Source of the DNA: Actinomycetes bacterium
Lineage (GTDB): Bacteria > Actinomycetota > Actinomycetes > Propionibacteriales > Propionibacteriaceae
NCBI GenBank assembly: GCA_023419175.1
Contig: JAEZYG010000071.1
Span: 1 to 24,703 of the forward strand
Direction: 5' to 3'
Length of the DNA: 24,703 nt
The number at the start of each line of letters is the position of its first letter. Within the stretch, counting starts at the first letter, position 1. Made by a program: the position numbers and the translations under genes. The notes under the pieces were generated by a model that saw nothing but the letters and a program-made list of their open reading frames with translations, had not been told where the DNA came from and ran no database searches. Below, piece after piece: positions 7,096-14,475 of the stretch.

Positions 7096-7926
7096 GTGTT
7101 GAGATTTTTTTCATGGCTATGTAAATACCTCAATATTCGTCTGGTCGATTATCTGGCGTATCTATGTTCCTATCCGCTTGCTTTCCTCCCTTTCACAGGG
7201 CTATCTATTTGGCAAGAGAATGTGATGAAGGTAGCCGATAGGACGACTGGATATCGCGATCGTGTTAGCCTTGTCCACCGCTGGATAATGAACCGCTTTT
7301 TAAGCTTGAAAATCGCTCATCTTTCCCCTTCGCAGATCATGGATATGGTGATCGTTGAACACGCGAGCTGGGAGCGATTGGAACGGGCTTGTGATCGCGG
7401 CTTGATCGTCGTCTTACCCCATATGGGAAGTTGGGATTTAGCGGGAGCCTATGGGGCATGTCGCAATATGAATATCGTCTCGGTAGCTGAGCGATTACCG
7501 CATGGATTTTTTGAATTTTTCAGTGCCCTTAGGGCAAAAATGGGTATGAAGATCTATCCTCATGATGCCAATGATCTCATGTCGAAATTGAGCGATGATC
7601 TTGCCCGTGGAGCGCTGGTCTGTTTACTCAGCGATCGCAGTTTTTCCTCAAGAGGAATCGATGTTGAATGGTCGCAGGATTTTCACTCTTTGCTACCCGC
7701 AGGCGCTTTGCGTCTAGCTCAACGGACATCGTCTGCCATCGTGCCTCTCATCTGTTATTGGCGATCTCCACATCTGGTCATCGAGATTGGATCGCTATTG
7801 ACAGTCAAGGAATCGAAAGATGATCTTTATCGAGCGGCTCAAGATCTGTGCGATATCTATCGGACAGCGATTGAGCGTCATTGTAGTGATTGGCTCGTCA
7901 TGACTCCCCTCAAATCCCGTGGATAA
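7096..7926 (+). CDS. patA: Phosphatidylinositol mannoside acyltransferase (PatA-like, LPLAT family)
   Basis: About 276 residues in the HtrB/LPLAT lysophospholipid acyltransferase family. The catalytic HxxxxD motif is H109-MGSW-D114 in VVLPHMGSWDLAG. Further family blocks are VAERLPHGFFEFF and LLSDRSF. In mycobacteria PatA transfers palmitate to the mannose of PIM1/PIM2 on the cytoplasmic face of the membrane; function here is by homology plus context between pgsA and pimA. I start at GTG 7096, one base after the pgsA stop, with AGGA 8 nt upstream. The reading frame stays open about 210 bases further upstream, but that part only shadows pgsA. The C-terminus ends four bases before the pimA start. 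Confidence 0.92.
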   Translation: MLRFFSWLCKYLNIRLVDYLAYLCSYPLAFLPFTGLSIWQENVMKVADRTTGYRDRVSLVHRWIMNRFLSLKIAHLSPSQIMDMVIVEHASWERLERACDRGLIVVLPHMGSWDLAGAYGACRNMNIVSVAERLPHGFFEFFSALRAKMGMKIYPHDANDLMSKLSDDLARGALVCLLSDRSFSSRGIDVEWSQDFHSLLPAGALRLAQRTSSAIVPLICYWRSPHLVIEIGSLLTVKESKDDLYRAAQDLCDIYRTAIERHCSDWLVMTPLKSRG

Positions 7927-7929
7927 TTC

Positions 7930-9108
7930 ATGAGCGTTGACGAGAAGAAATTGACGATCGGCTGTGTAAGTCCCTATTCCTTCGCCCATCCTGGTGGGGT
8001 ACAAAATCACATTCTAGGATTGGGACATTGGCTGTCTTGCCAAGGACATCGCGTTTACTATCTCGCTCCTGATGGTGACCAGAGACGATGGACATCGTCT
8101 TATTCAATCGATGATTTCGTGCAATCATCTGGGCGCTCTATACGGATTTCAGCTAATGGATCATCGGCTTTTCTCTCCTGGGGACGGGGAGTATCTAGAC
8201 GAGTAAAGTCGTGGCTATCGGATCATCATTTCGACCTGATCCACATCCATGAACCTTTCGTGCCATCGGTATCGTGGCATGCTCTTCGGCTCAGTCCTTA
8301 TCCAGTAGTGGGAACTTTCCATATCGGATATCGCTCACCTATTCCTTCCACAATTGCACGGACTTTCTTGCGCACGTGCGGATGGATACGTCCCCTCAAT
8401 GCCGCAATTGCTGTCTCTCCTGTCGCTCAGATGACAGCCTATTCCTATAGCGGTATTCAAGCTCAGATTATCCCCAATGGGATAGAAGCAGATCTCTATG
8501 GACTAGATGATGGGGATAGGGAAGTAGATGATCTGCACAATGGATATCGATATGTCATCTTCGTAGGTCGTCTCGATGATCGACGAAAAGGATTCGATAT
8601 TTTGTGGCGTGCCTGGCCGCAGGTGATAAAGCATTGCCCTAACGCTCATCTGATTATCATCGGTGAGACGAGGAAGCGATCTCGTCTAGAAAAAATGGAT
8701 TCTGTTACCTTCCTTGGAGCAGTGGATGATCGTACGCGCAATGAATGGCTCAGTAGAAGCGATGTTTTTGTCGCCCCTCATAGGGGAGGCGAATCCTTTG
8801 GGATCGTCTTGCTCGAAGCCCTTCTGTCGTCTACAACTCCTGTTGCTTCCGATATTGAGGCATTCCGTTTTCTTTTGGACGGGGGACGCATAGGTCGTCT
8901 CGTCCGTCCAGAGGATAGCCAAGCATTGGCATGGGGAATCATCCAAGCGCTACATACATCTTGCGATCGTAAGATTTTGCATGACTATGGCAGACGATAT
9001 GACTGGTCTCAGGTCGGCTCTCAGATTCTTAATATCTATCGAGACGTATTGTCCAAGAAAGGTTCATCATCCGCGAGGCGATCTGTTCTGAGTTTTAAAA
9101 TCCATTAG
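7930..9108 (+). CDS. pimA: Phosphatidyl-myo-inositol mannosyltransferase PimA
   Basis: A 392-residue GT-B fold, GT4-family mannosyltransferase. It adds the first mannose from GDP-mannose to phosphatidylinositol at the inner membrane face. The N-terminal acceptor loop is VSPYSFAHPGGVQNH (13-27), the acceptor-side HIHEP is at 105-109, the donor-site GRLDDRRKG is at 213-221, and GGESFGIVLLEA at 286-297 contains the E-x7-E pair E288/E296. The order thrS-HIT-pgsA-patA-pimA matches the mycobacterial locus. The C-terminal tail is short and basic. It follows patA by 3 bp, starting at ATG with only a weak GTGGA ribosome site. The next gene has its own promoter overlapping this stop codon. Confidence 0.95.
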   Translation: MSVDEKKLTIGCVSPYSFAHPGGVQNHILGLGHWLSCQGHRVYYLAPDGDQRRWTSSYSIDDFVQSSGRSIRISANGSSAFLSWGRGVSRRVKSWLSDHHFDLIHIHEPFVPSVSWHALRLSPYPVVGTFHIGYRSPIPSTIARTFLRTCGWIRPLNAAIAVSPVAQMTAYSYSGIQAQIIPNGIEADLYGLDDGDREVDDLHNGYRYVIFVGRLDDRRKGFDILWRAWPQVIKHCPNAHLIIIGETRKRSRLEKMDSVTFLGAVDDRTRNEWLSRSDVFVAPHRGGESFGIVLLEALLSSTTPVASDIEAFRFLLDGGRIGRLVRPEDSQALAWGIIQALHTSCDRKILHDYGRRYDWSQVGSQILNIYRDVLSKKGSSSARRSVLSFKIH

Positions 9109-9132
9109 ACTGTTCTTAGATTTTCTTATGAT
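9105..9132 (+). promoter_or_regulatory. Candidate promoter of the garA block
   Basis: TTAGAC (9105-9110), a 16-nt spacer and a good -10 TATGAT (9127-9132) lie in the 44 bp between pimA and garA. The -35 overlaps the pimA stop. A strong AGGAGG (9143-9148) follows 4 nt before the garA ATG. The garA group is therefore likely expressed apart from the PIM operon. Confidence 0.55.
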
Positions 9133-9152
9133 CTGCTGACATAGGAGGCCGG

Positions 9153-9650
9153 ATGGTTGATTGTGCGAAGTGCGGTCACGCCAACCCTGAGGGAAGCAAT
9201 TTCTGTTCCCACTGCGGCGCGTCGTTAACATCTCATGCCTCGCTTTCCGATACGACACGGGTCATCATTTTTCCTGAAGAAGAGGCTCGTTCCATCGAGC
9301 TGAGCGCTGAGGATGCTGACGCTCTCCAAGAGTTGCCGGCTGGAAATGCTCTCTTGATCGTCACCCGTGGTCCTGATGTGGGAGCTCGTTACCGTCTGGA
9401 TAAAGAAGTGGTAACTGCTGGGCGCTCTCCAAAATCGGATATTTTCCTCGACGACATCACCGTTTCGCGTCATCACGCTCAATTCGTGATGAAAGATCAC
9501 AGCGTATCTATCGTCGATAACAGGAGCCTCAACGGTACCTATGTCAATCGCACATTGGTCGATCATGAGGCGATTTTGCGTCCAGGAGATGAAGTTCAGA
9601 TCGGAAAATTTAGGATGCTGTTCTTCGTGAGCGAGCGCGGATTGAGTTAA
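9153..9650 (+). CDS. garA: GarA/OdhI-type FHA protein with N-terminal zinc ribbon
   Basis: A 165-residue protein. Residues 4-21 form a zinc ribbon (CAKC then CSHC), a DTTRV motif with T34/T35 follows, and the FHA domain spans about 70-160 with GRSPKSDIFLDD, SRHHAQF and the NGTYVN loop. In mycobacteria and corynebacteria GarA/OdhI is phosphorylated on a TT pair by PknB/PknG; unphosphorylated protein binds and inhibits 2-oxoglutarate dehydrogenase and alters glutamate metabolism. The TT pair is kept here, so the phospho-switch is likely kept. The zinc ribbon is absent from GarA/OdhI of Mycobacterium and Corynebacterium as I know them but occurs in other actinobacterial FHA proteins. It overlaps ftsR by one base (TAATG). 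Kinase genes are not in the window. Confidence 0.92.
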   Translation: MVDCAKCGHANPEGSNFCSHCGASLTSHASLSDTTRVIIFPEEEARSIELSAEDADALQELPAGNALLIVTRGPDVGARYRLDKEVVTAGRSPKSDIFLDDITVSRHHAQFVMKDHSVSIVDNRSLNGTYVNRTLVDHEAILRPGDEVQIGKFRMLFFVSERGLS

Positions 9651-10354
9651 TGTCTCCTTCCACTAAGCGCAGTATCGGGCAGATCTTGCCCCTTCTCAGA
9701 TCGGAATTTCCAGATATCAGTATCTCTAAGATTCGATATCTGGAAAGTGAGGGGTTGGTCGCTCCTGAGCGGGCTCCGTCCGGATACCGGCGCTATGCCG
9801 AAGCCGATATTGAGCGTTTACGCTATATCTTGAGAATGCAGAGGGATCACTATCTGCCACTTAAAGTAATCCGTGAACATCTAGATCTCATGGATCAAGG
9901 TAAAACCCCTCCTGCCGCCGATGCTTTACCAGCCAGCGGTGAACCATCGCCATCGTCTACATCACCAGATTCTTCCCAGTCTCCTTCTCCTACAAAAGAA
10001 CGGCGTCCTATCAAAGTCACGCGTCGCGAACTGCTCAAGATGAGTGGAATTCCTGAAGCGATGCTCATCGAGATGGAGCGTCAACGTATGGTCATGCCGA
10101 GACGTGGTTCGATGTATTACGGACGAGAAGCTCTGACTCTATGTGTGGTGGCTCGTAAACTTCAAGAGTATGGGATGGGCACTCTCCATCTGCGAGCGAT
10201 TAAATATGCAGCTCAACAGGAAGCTGGACTGGTTGAACAGGTGATGGCTCCTCATGCTGGACGTGGGGCTGAAACAGCTCGTCTTGTCCATGAGTTATCA
10301 CAATTGATCGTTCATGCTCACGCATCTGTTTTGTACACCATGTTGGAACGATGA
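9650..10354 (+). CDS. ftsR: FtsR-like MerR-family regulator
   Basis: A 234-residue MerR-type regulator. The N-terminal winged helix (about 6-80) contains SIGQILPLLRSEFPDISISK and the recognition/wing part PSGYRRYAEADIERL. A Ser/Pro-rich, probably disordered linker (about 84-118) separates it from a second helical domain with a MerR-like RRELLKMSGI segment (about 122-230). In Corynebacterium glutamicum the protein in this position activates ftsZ; target genes here are unknown. There are no metal-binding Cys residues of the classical MerR type. It is coupled to garA by TAATG and to the nuclease gene by ATGA, so the three are almost certainly one transcript. Confidence 0.88.
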   Translation: MSPSTKRSIGQILPLLRSEFPDISISKIRYLESEGLVAPERAPSGYRRYAEADIERLRYILRMQRDHYLPLKVIREHLDLMDQGKTPPAADALPASGEPSPSSTSPDSSQSPSPTKERRPIKVTRRELLKMSGIPEAMLIEMERQRMVMPRRGSMYYGREALTLCVVARKLQEYGMGTLHLRAIKYAAQQEAGLVEQVMAPHAGRGAETARLVHELSQLIVHAHASVLYTMLER

Positions 10355-10806
10355 GACAGCGATCTGTCGTCGAGGTTGATGGGGTGAGGGTGGAAAGCTC
10401 TACCAGAGCTCCCGTCCTCATCTTGAAAGAAAAGGATGGGGTGCGATTCCTTCCTATCTGGATTTCCCATTTTGATGCATCCCTCATCGTCCAAACTCTC
10501 GATCCAGATGAGCCTGAACCGATATCGATACATAGGCTTGTCGCTGATAGATGTCAGCAGATGAGCTTACATATCACCTCCTATAGCGCAGGCATTTTTG
10601 AAGGAGAAATCCATTGTCGTGATTCTGTCTGGCCTTCTCGTATCAGCGATATTGCCGTAGTTTCGTTGCTTACTCAATGCCCTATTGAGGTTGAGGCATC
10701 TGTCATGGATGAAGCTGCAGTTGACCTTTGGGGAATAGATAGCGATGAAGTTGAAGATTTTAAACGTTTTATCGATGGGGTAACTGCCTCTCAATTCGAC
10801 ATATAA
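10351..10806 (+). CDS. Bifunctional nuclease (BFN, DUF151) family protein
   Basis: A 151-residue protein of the bifunctional nuclease family, full length for the group. Features are the N-terminal VEVDGVRVESSTRAPVLILKEKDGVRFLPIWI strand set (given as the region 7-38) and a C-terminal helix of acidic character (DSDEVEDFKRFIDG). Some plant members have DNase/RNase activity; bacterial roles are poorly known. It overlaps ftsR by ATGA and always seems to accompany garA, ftsR and a second merR gene in Actinobacteria (Mycobacterium, Corynebacterium). No terminator hairpin follows; 149 bp separate it from the next gene. Confidence 0.88.
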   Translation: MRQRSVVEVDGVRVESSTRAPVLILKEKDGVRFLPIWISHFDASLIVQTLDPDEPEPISIHRLVADRCQQMSLHITSYSAGIFEGEIHCRDSVWPSRISDIAVVSLLTQCPIEVEASVMDEAAVDLWGIDSDEVEDFKRFIDGVTASQFDI

Positions 10807-10955
10807 TCCCTAGTAAAAACATCTTTTTATCTTTTTCTTCACTCGTGAAAGATCGCGACACGCCAAAATTACTCTCCGAGGGTGATTGCACCGATTGAAG
10901 GAAAGCTCTAGCGTCAAGGGTAAGAGTTATCCACGAGATATACCGAAGAGGAGAG

Positions 10956-11522
10956 ATGATGGCAGCTAATAACGCCGGTGATCTCGGCGCTGTCCAAGAT
11001 GCTCTTTTCGAAGGGGATTATTCGGCGATGCCAGACGATCTTGGTTTTCGTGGACCGATGGCCTGCAATATTGCGGGGATCACCTATCGGCAGCTCGATT
11101 ATTGGGCGCGTACCGATTTGGTTCGTCCAGAATTTCGTGCCGCTGAAGGATCAGGTACCCAGCGCCTCTACTCTTTCCGCGATATTCTCATGCTGAAAGT
11201 CGTGAAGAAACTTTTAGATGCGGGTATCTCCCTTCAGCAGATTCGCACAGCGATCGACCATTTGCGTCAGCGTGGAGTCTATGATCTCACCCAGGTAACC
11301 TTGATGAGCGACGGGGTATCGGTGTACGAATGCAGCGACGATCATGAAATTGTTGATCTCCTCAGTGGCGGACAGGGAATGTTCGCAATCGCTCTCGGAG
11401 GGGTATGGCGTGATATTGAAGGGACTCTATCCACCCTGCCATCTACGGGAACCGAGAAAGCTGATCAGGTGGACGAATTAGCTGCTTTGCGTGAACGTCG
11501 TCGTCTACGCAAAGCCAATTGA
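10956..11522 (+). CDS. Second MerR-family regulator (position of mycobacterial Rv1830/ResR)
   Basis: A 188-residue MerR-type regulator. The DNA-binding part is about residues 35-105: GITYRQLDYWARTDLVRPE, then the wing with QRLYSFRDILMLKVVKKLLDAG and SLQQIRTAIDHLR. The rest is a small C-terminal domain (YECSDDHEIVDLLSGGQGMFAIALGGVWRDI region) and a basic tail. By order it corresponds to Rv1830 in M. tuberculosis, which I recall being linked to growth restart after antibiotic exposure (resR); function here is by synteny. Two ATGs (10956, 10959) are possible; GAGGAG at 10948-10953 favours the second. The 149-bp gap before it suggests its own promoter. Confidence 0.86.
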   Translation: MMAANNAGDLGAVQDALFEGDYSAMPDDLGFRGPMACNIAGITYRQLDYWARTDLVRPEFRAAEGSGTQRLYSFRDILMLKVVKKLLDAGISLQQIRTAIDHLRQRGVYDLTQVTLMSDGVSVYECSDDHEIVDLLSGGQGMFAIALGGVWRDIEGTLSTLPSTGTEKADQVDELAALRERRRLRKAN

Positions 11523-11564
11523 TCTCATTCGATATCTAGCACCAGATGAAGTGGCATCGGTGAT

Positions 11565-12638
11565 ATGACACCTTGGAGATCTCGGACAAGACTACCGTGG
11601 ATCGATCATCTCATCAGAGCCCATTGGCGATATTGGAATAGATTGGGCAATCAGCTCGCCGCGTCCATTGCATTTTTCACGATGCTATCAATCGTTCCGA
11701 TTTTGATGTTCGCCTTCGCTATTTTGGGTTTTACGTTGACAGTGATTTACCCACAGTGGCTGGATTATCTTGAGAAGACGATCGAGGCGACTATTCATGC
11801 TGGTCCTTTACAACAGCAGCTAACGTCTTTGATGGGAAGCTATCTGGAAAGTTGGCGTTCTATCGGTGTGGTCGCTACCATCATCGCCTTATTGATAGCC
11901 TCCACATGGGTGACCAATCTCAAAGCGGCGATTAGAGGCATGGCTCGTCCGGATTTTGATTTGAGCAATCCTCCCCATTCCCTTGTCATCGAGTATCTGA
12001 TCAATATGGTTTTGGTCATTATCATCATCGTCTTGGCGACGATTGCTATGGTCGCAACCACGATCACTACCCAATTGCTTGAGATCGTGGTGGGATGGCT
12101 TGCGATGGGAAATGTGATGGTCTCTAGAAGCGCTGTAGGTCTTTTCTCAATGGCGCTTTCGATCCTCTCTGCCTTTTCAATGTTCTATTTGATCTTTCGT
12201 TTCTTCCCAGAGGAGGGGATCAATCGGATCGCTATCCGCTATGGAGCTTTATGGGCGGGGATTTCCTTCGTCCTCCTCCAGGCGGTTGGTGGAGAGCTGA
12301 CGAAGATCTTCGCGCTTGGGAAAGCCACTCAGGTACTTGGACCAGTCATCGTCGTCATGCTAGTGGTGAATCTTTTTGCTCAGCTCGTTTTATTCTGGAC
12401 GGCGTGGGTGGCGACATGGAATCAGCCAGCAATTGCCCGTCGCTATTGTGCTGCCGATAAGATCTTAAAATCTCGTAACGATACCCACATGGTCGATCAT
12501 CATTGGCAATGGGCGCAATCCGATTGGCAACGACGTGTTGTAGAACGCAGACGTCGTCTTGAAAGATTGCATTCACGGTGGATATCGCTTCGCTCATTGC
12601 GCCAAAACACTATGAAAAAAGGGAAGAAGACGCGATAA
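11565..12638 (+). CDS. YihY/BrkB (YhjD-like) inner membrane protein
   Basis: A 357-residue polytopic membrane protein with about six transmembrane segments. Family marks are AASIAFFTMLSIVPILMF near residues 33-50 and the FRFFP segment before the fifth helix, plus GGELTKIFALGKA. The C-terminal 70 residues are strongly basic and cytosolic (RRVVERRRRLERLHSRW). The family was once mis-named ribonuclease BN; its transport substrate is uncertain, and YhjD in E. coli is linked to LPS-precursor export. It lies 42 bp after the MerR gene and converges with the phosphofructokinase gene. The ATG at 11565 has only a weak ribosome site (GGTGAT). Confidence 0.88.
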   Translation: MTPWRSRTRLPWIDHLIRAHWRYWNRLGNQLAASIAFFTMLSIVPILMFAFAILGFTLTVIYPQWLDYLEKTIEATIHAGPLQQQLTSLMGSYLESWRSIGVVATIIALLIASTWVTNLKAAIRGMARPDFDLSNPPHSLVIEYLINMVLVIIIIVLATIAMVATTITTQLLEIVVGWLAMGNVMVSRSAVGLFSMALSILSAFSMFYLIFRFFPEEGINRIAIRYGALWAGISFVLLQAVGGELTKIFALGKATQVLGPVIVVMLVVNLFAQLVLFWTAWVATWNQPAIARRYCAADKILKSRNDTHMVDHHWQWAQSDWQRRVVERRRRLERLHSRWISLRSLRQNTMKKGKKTR

Positions 12639-12668
12639 AAAAGGTGGCATCGCCGTAACGATGCCACC
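12637..12668 (-). terminator. Terminator between yihY and the phosphofructokinase gene
   Basis: A 10-bp perfect stem (GGTGGCATCG at 12643-12652 with its complement at 12659-12668, 6-nt loop). On the minus strand it is followed by six T (12642-12637), so it is a classical terminator for the phosphofructokinase gene. On plus it follows the yihY stop directly and could end that transcript too. Confidence 0.88.
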
Positions 12669-12679
12669 GGTAGAAGCGC

Positions 12680-13891
12680 TTAGGCTTTGCGGGGTTCTCC
12701 CATGCCGATCTCGCGGCACATCGTGACATACCATTCTTGAGTGATATCGAAAGGTTTATGCCCAGCGATACGCGGGAAATCGATGAGGGAGAGAGCATCG
12801 TCAGCATCTTCATCCATACCGATAACTCCAGGAGTGCGCTCTAAAGCGGCATCGACTGCCATCTCACAGGTACGCAAGATGAGATCGAGGTCTTCTTCAT
12901 TTGATGCGGCTGCACGAGAGAAATAACCCGACTTTTGAACCATCGTCTTTTGAGCGCCGATACGCTTGGCAAATTGTGCGGCGAACCACTGTCCGGGGTT
13001 GATCTTATCGATTTGGACATGTCCAAAGGCGTCGCGGGGAATATCTTCTCCAGCAGCTTCCATTTGCTCGACGATCTCGTTGACTCCAGCGCCTTCGGAG
13101 ATGAAGATATTGACGTTTCCAACACGATCCATGATGGCGCTTAGACGTTCGACTTCAGCGTCGATATCCATGGCGGCTTCGGGGATATAGAGGGCGTGGA
13201 CATCCCAAGCGTCACGGGAAAGCCCGATATCCGATAGCCATTCTTGGTCATCAAGCCATGCGCGATAACGGCGGGTCGTTTCGGCCGCGAGATATCCGCA
13301 GTTACGTCCCATAATTTCGTGGATAATCAACTCTCGTGGAGCGGCGTTATGCTCTGCGATGATATTTTTGGCGAAGTTAGCCGCATGGTCAGCAGCTGTC
13401 CATGCTCCTAAGGATTGACGAATGGGAACGATGTCGTTATCGATGGTCTTAGGTAAACCGACAACGGTCAAATTGAAATCGTTTTCGGCGAGATAGGCGG
13501 CAAGGTCGGCGGCAGTTGTATTGGTATCGTCTCCTCCGATGGTATGGAGAACTTCAACTCCGTCTGCGACAAGCTGTCGTGCTGCCACTTCGAGAGGGTC
13601 TTGTCCTTCAGCAACAAGGCCACGTTTGACGCAATCGGCAACATTGGTCAACTTCACTCGGGAATTGCCGATGGGGGAGCCTCCAAAAGCGAAGAGGCGG
13701 TCAGCATGGCGACGTACCTCATCTGTTACGTGGATAGAATCTCCTGTTAGCAATCCTTCATATCCGTGGCGATAGGCGATGATGTCCACGTCGGGAGCAA
13801 CGTCGGTATAGCGCTTGATAAGCCCAGCGACAGCAGAGGAAAGACAGGGGGCGAACCCGCCGGCTGTGAGCAAAGCGACTTTGGTGACCAT
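12680..13891 (-). CDS. pfp: Pyrophosphate-dependent 6-phosphofructokinase
   Basis: A 403-residue phosphofructokinase that converts fructose 6-phosphate to fructose 1,6-bisphosphate. The phosphoryl-donor site reads GGDDT (119-123), with Asp where ATP enzymes have Gly, and PKTIDND (147-153) has the Lys typical of PPi-dependent enzymes, so PPi is the predicted donor and the step is reversible. MGRNCGYLA and the GFAPCLSS loop are as in the family. The sequence is very like the Propionibacterium freudenreichii PPi-PFK as I remember it, in length and in long blocks. The ATG has AAAGG about 11 nt upstream. It is monocistronic, ending in a strong terminator. Confidence 0.96.
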   Translation of the reverse strand: MVTKVALLTAGGFAPCLSSAVAGLIKRYTDVAPDVDIIAYRHGYEGLLTGDSIHVTDEVRRHADRLFAFGGSPIGNSRVKLTNVADCVKRGLVAEGQDPLEVAARQLVADGVEVLHTIGGDDTNTTAADLAAYLAENDFNLTVVGLPKTIDNDIVPIRQSLGAWTAADHAANFAKNIIAEHNAAPRELIIHEIMGRNCGYLAAETTRRYRAWLDDQEWLSDIGLSRDAWDVHALYIPEAAMDIDAEVERLSAIMDRVGNVNIFISEGAGVNEIVEQMEAAGEDIPRDAFGHVQIDKINPGQWFAAQFAKRIGAQKTMVQKSGYFSRAAASNEEDLDLILRTCEMAVDAALERTPGVIGMDEDADDALSLIDFPRIAGHKPFDITQEWYVTMCREIGMGEPRKA

Positions 13892-13946
13892 CTGATCGTA
13901 AACCTTTCTCGAAGTTACAGATGATTCTCCAAGCGTACTTGTGATC

Positions 13947-13955
13947 TGTGGATAA
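13947..13955 (-). promoter_or_regulatory. Perfect DnaA-box-like 9-mer
   Basis: TTATCCACA on the minus strand, in the 100-bp divergent spacer between the phosphofructokinase and TadE-like genes. A one-mismatch copy (TTATCCACG) lies upstream of the second merR gene near 10927. Single boxes can titrate DnaA or regulate nearby promoters; a cluster that would mark an origin is absent. Confidence 0.35.
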
Positions 13956-13991
13956 CTAAAGATAGACGATGCAACTATGAGACACTGAACT

Positions 13992-14429
13992 ATGGAAGAA
14001 AGATCATGCTCCCTGTGTGAAGGGAGACGATATGCTCAGCGGGGTATATCCCTTTCCGTATTCATCACTATGCTGATTCCCGTCCTCATCATCTGTATGG
14101 GGTTGGCGATCGATGGAGGACGTCGTTTCGCTCAGGTACGAGAATTGGAATCTTTGGCTGCTCAGGCTGCACGTGCCGGAACGAATAGTTGGGGTCCTTA
14201 CCTGGTAGCTGGAGGGAAATCCGATGAAGAAATTCATCGTGATATCGATTCCTATCTTGCCAATCGAGAGGGATTGACCTATGAGGTATCTATCGAAGAG
14301 GACGGGAAAATCATCATCGATACACATCGTATGGTCAAGACGATCTTTTTAAATCTGATCGGAATTGAATACTTGAGAGCAGATGGACATGCCATCTCGC
14401 TTATCGATGAACCAGGAGTTGTGCGCTGA
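13992..14429 (+). CDS. TadE-like membrane/pseudopilin-type protein
   Basis: A 145-residue protein. A basic N-terminus (EGRRYAQRG) is followed by one hydrophobic helix (about 19-41, SLSVFITMLIPVLIICMGLAIDGG), then a helix of the form EAxxxAAQAARAG and an exported domain. This is the layout of TadE/TadG-like proteins of the Flp pilus/type II secretion type found in Actinobacteria. No other tad genes lie within the window, so it is an orphan here. The ATG at 13992 has no ribosome binding site that I can see, and the true start is a little uncertain. The N-terminal Cys pair (C6, C9) is unusual for the family. Confidence 0.75.
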   Translation: MEERSCSLCEGRRYAQRGISLSVFITMLIPVLIICMGLAIDGGRRFAQVRELESLAAQAARAGTNSWGPYLVAGGKSDEEIHRDIDSYLANREGLTYEVSIEEDGKIIIDTHRMVKTIFLNLIGIEYLRADGHAISLIDEPGVVR

Positions 14430-14475
14430 TCTCGATTTTCTCTCCAATCTCTCTTAGCCCAGGTAGAGTGTCGAT

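Noticed and set aside
7631..7640. HIP1-like palindrome GCGATCGC as a genome-wide repeat
   Set aside because: I noticed one copy in patA, but the excess is in the inner GATC word rather than in this 8-mer.
13892..13991. Replication origin, because of a perfect DnaA box
   Set aside because: One box only, no box cluster, no dnaA/dnaN nearby.
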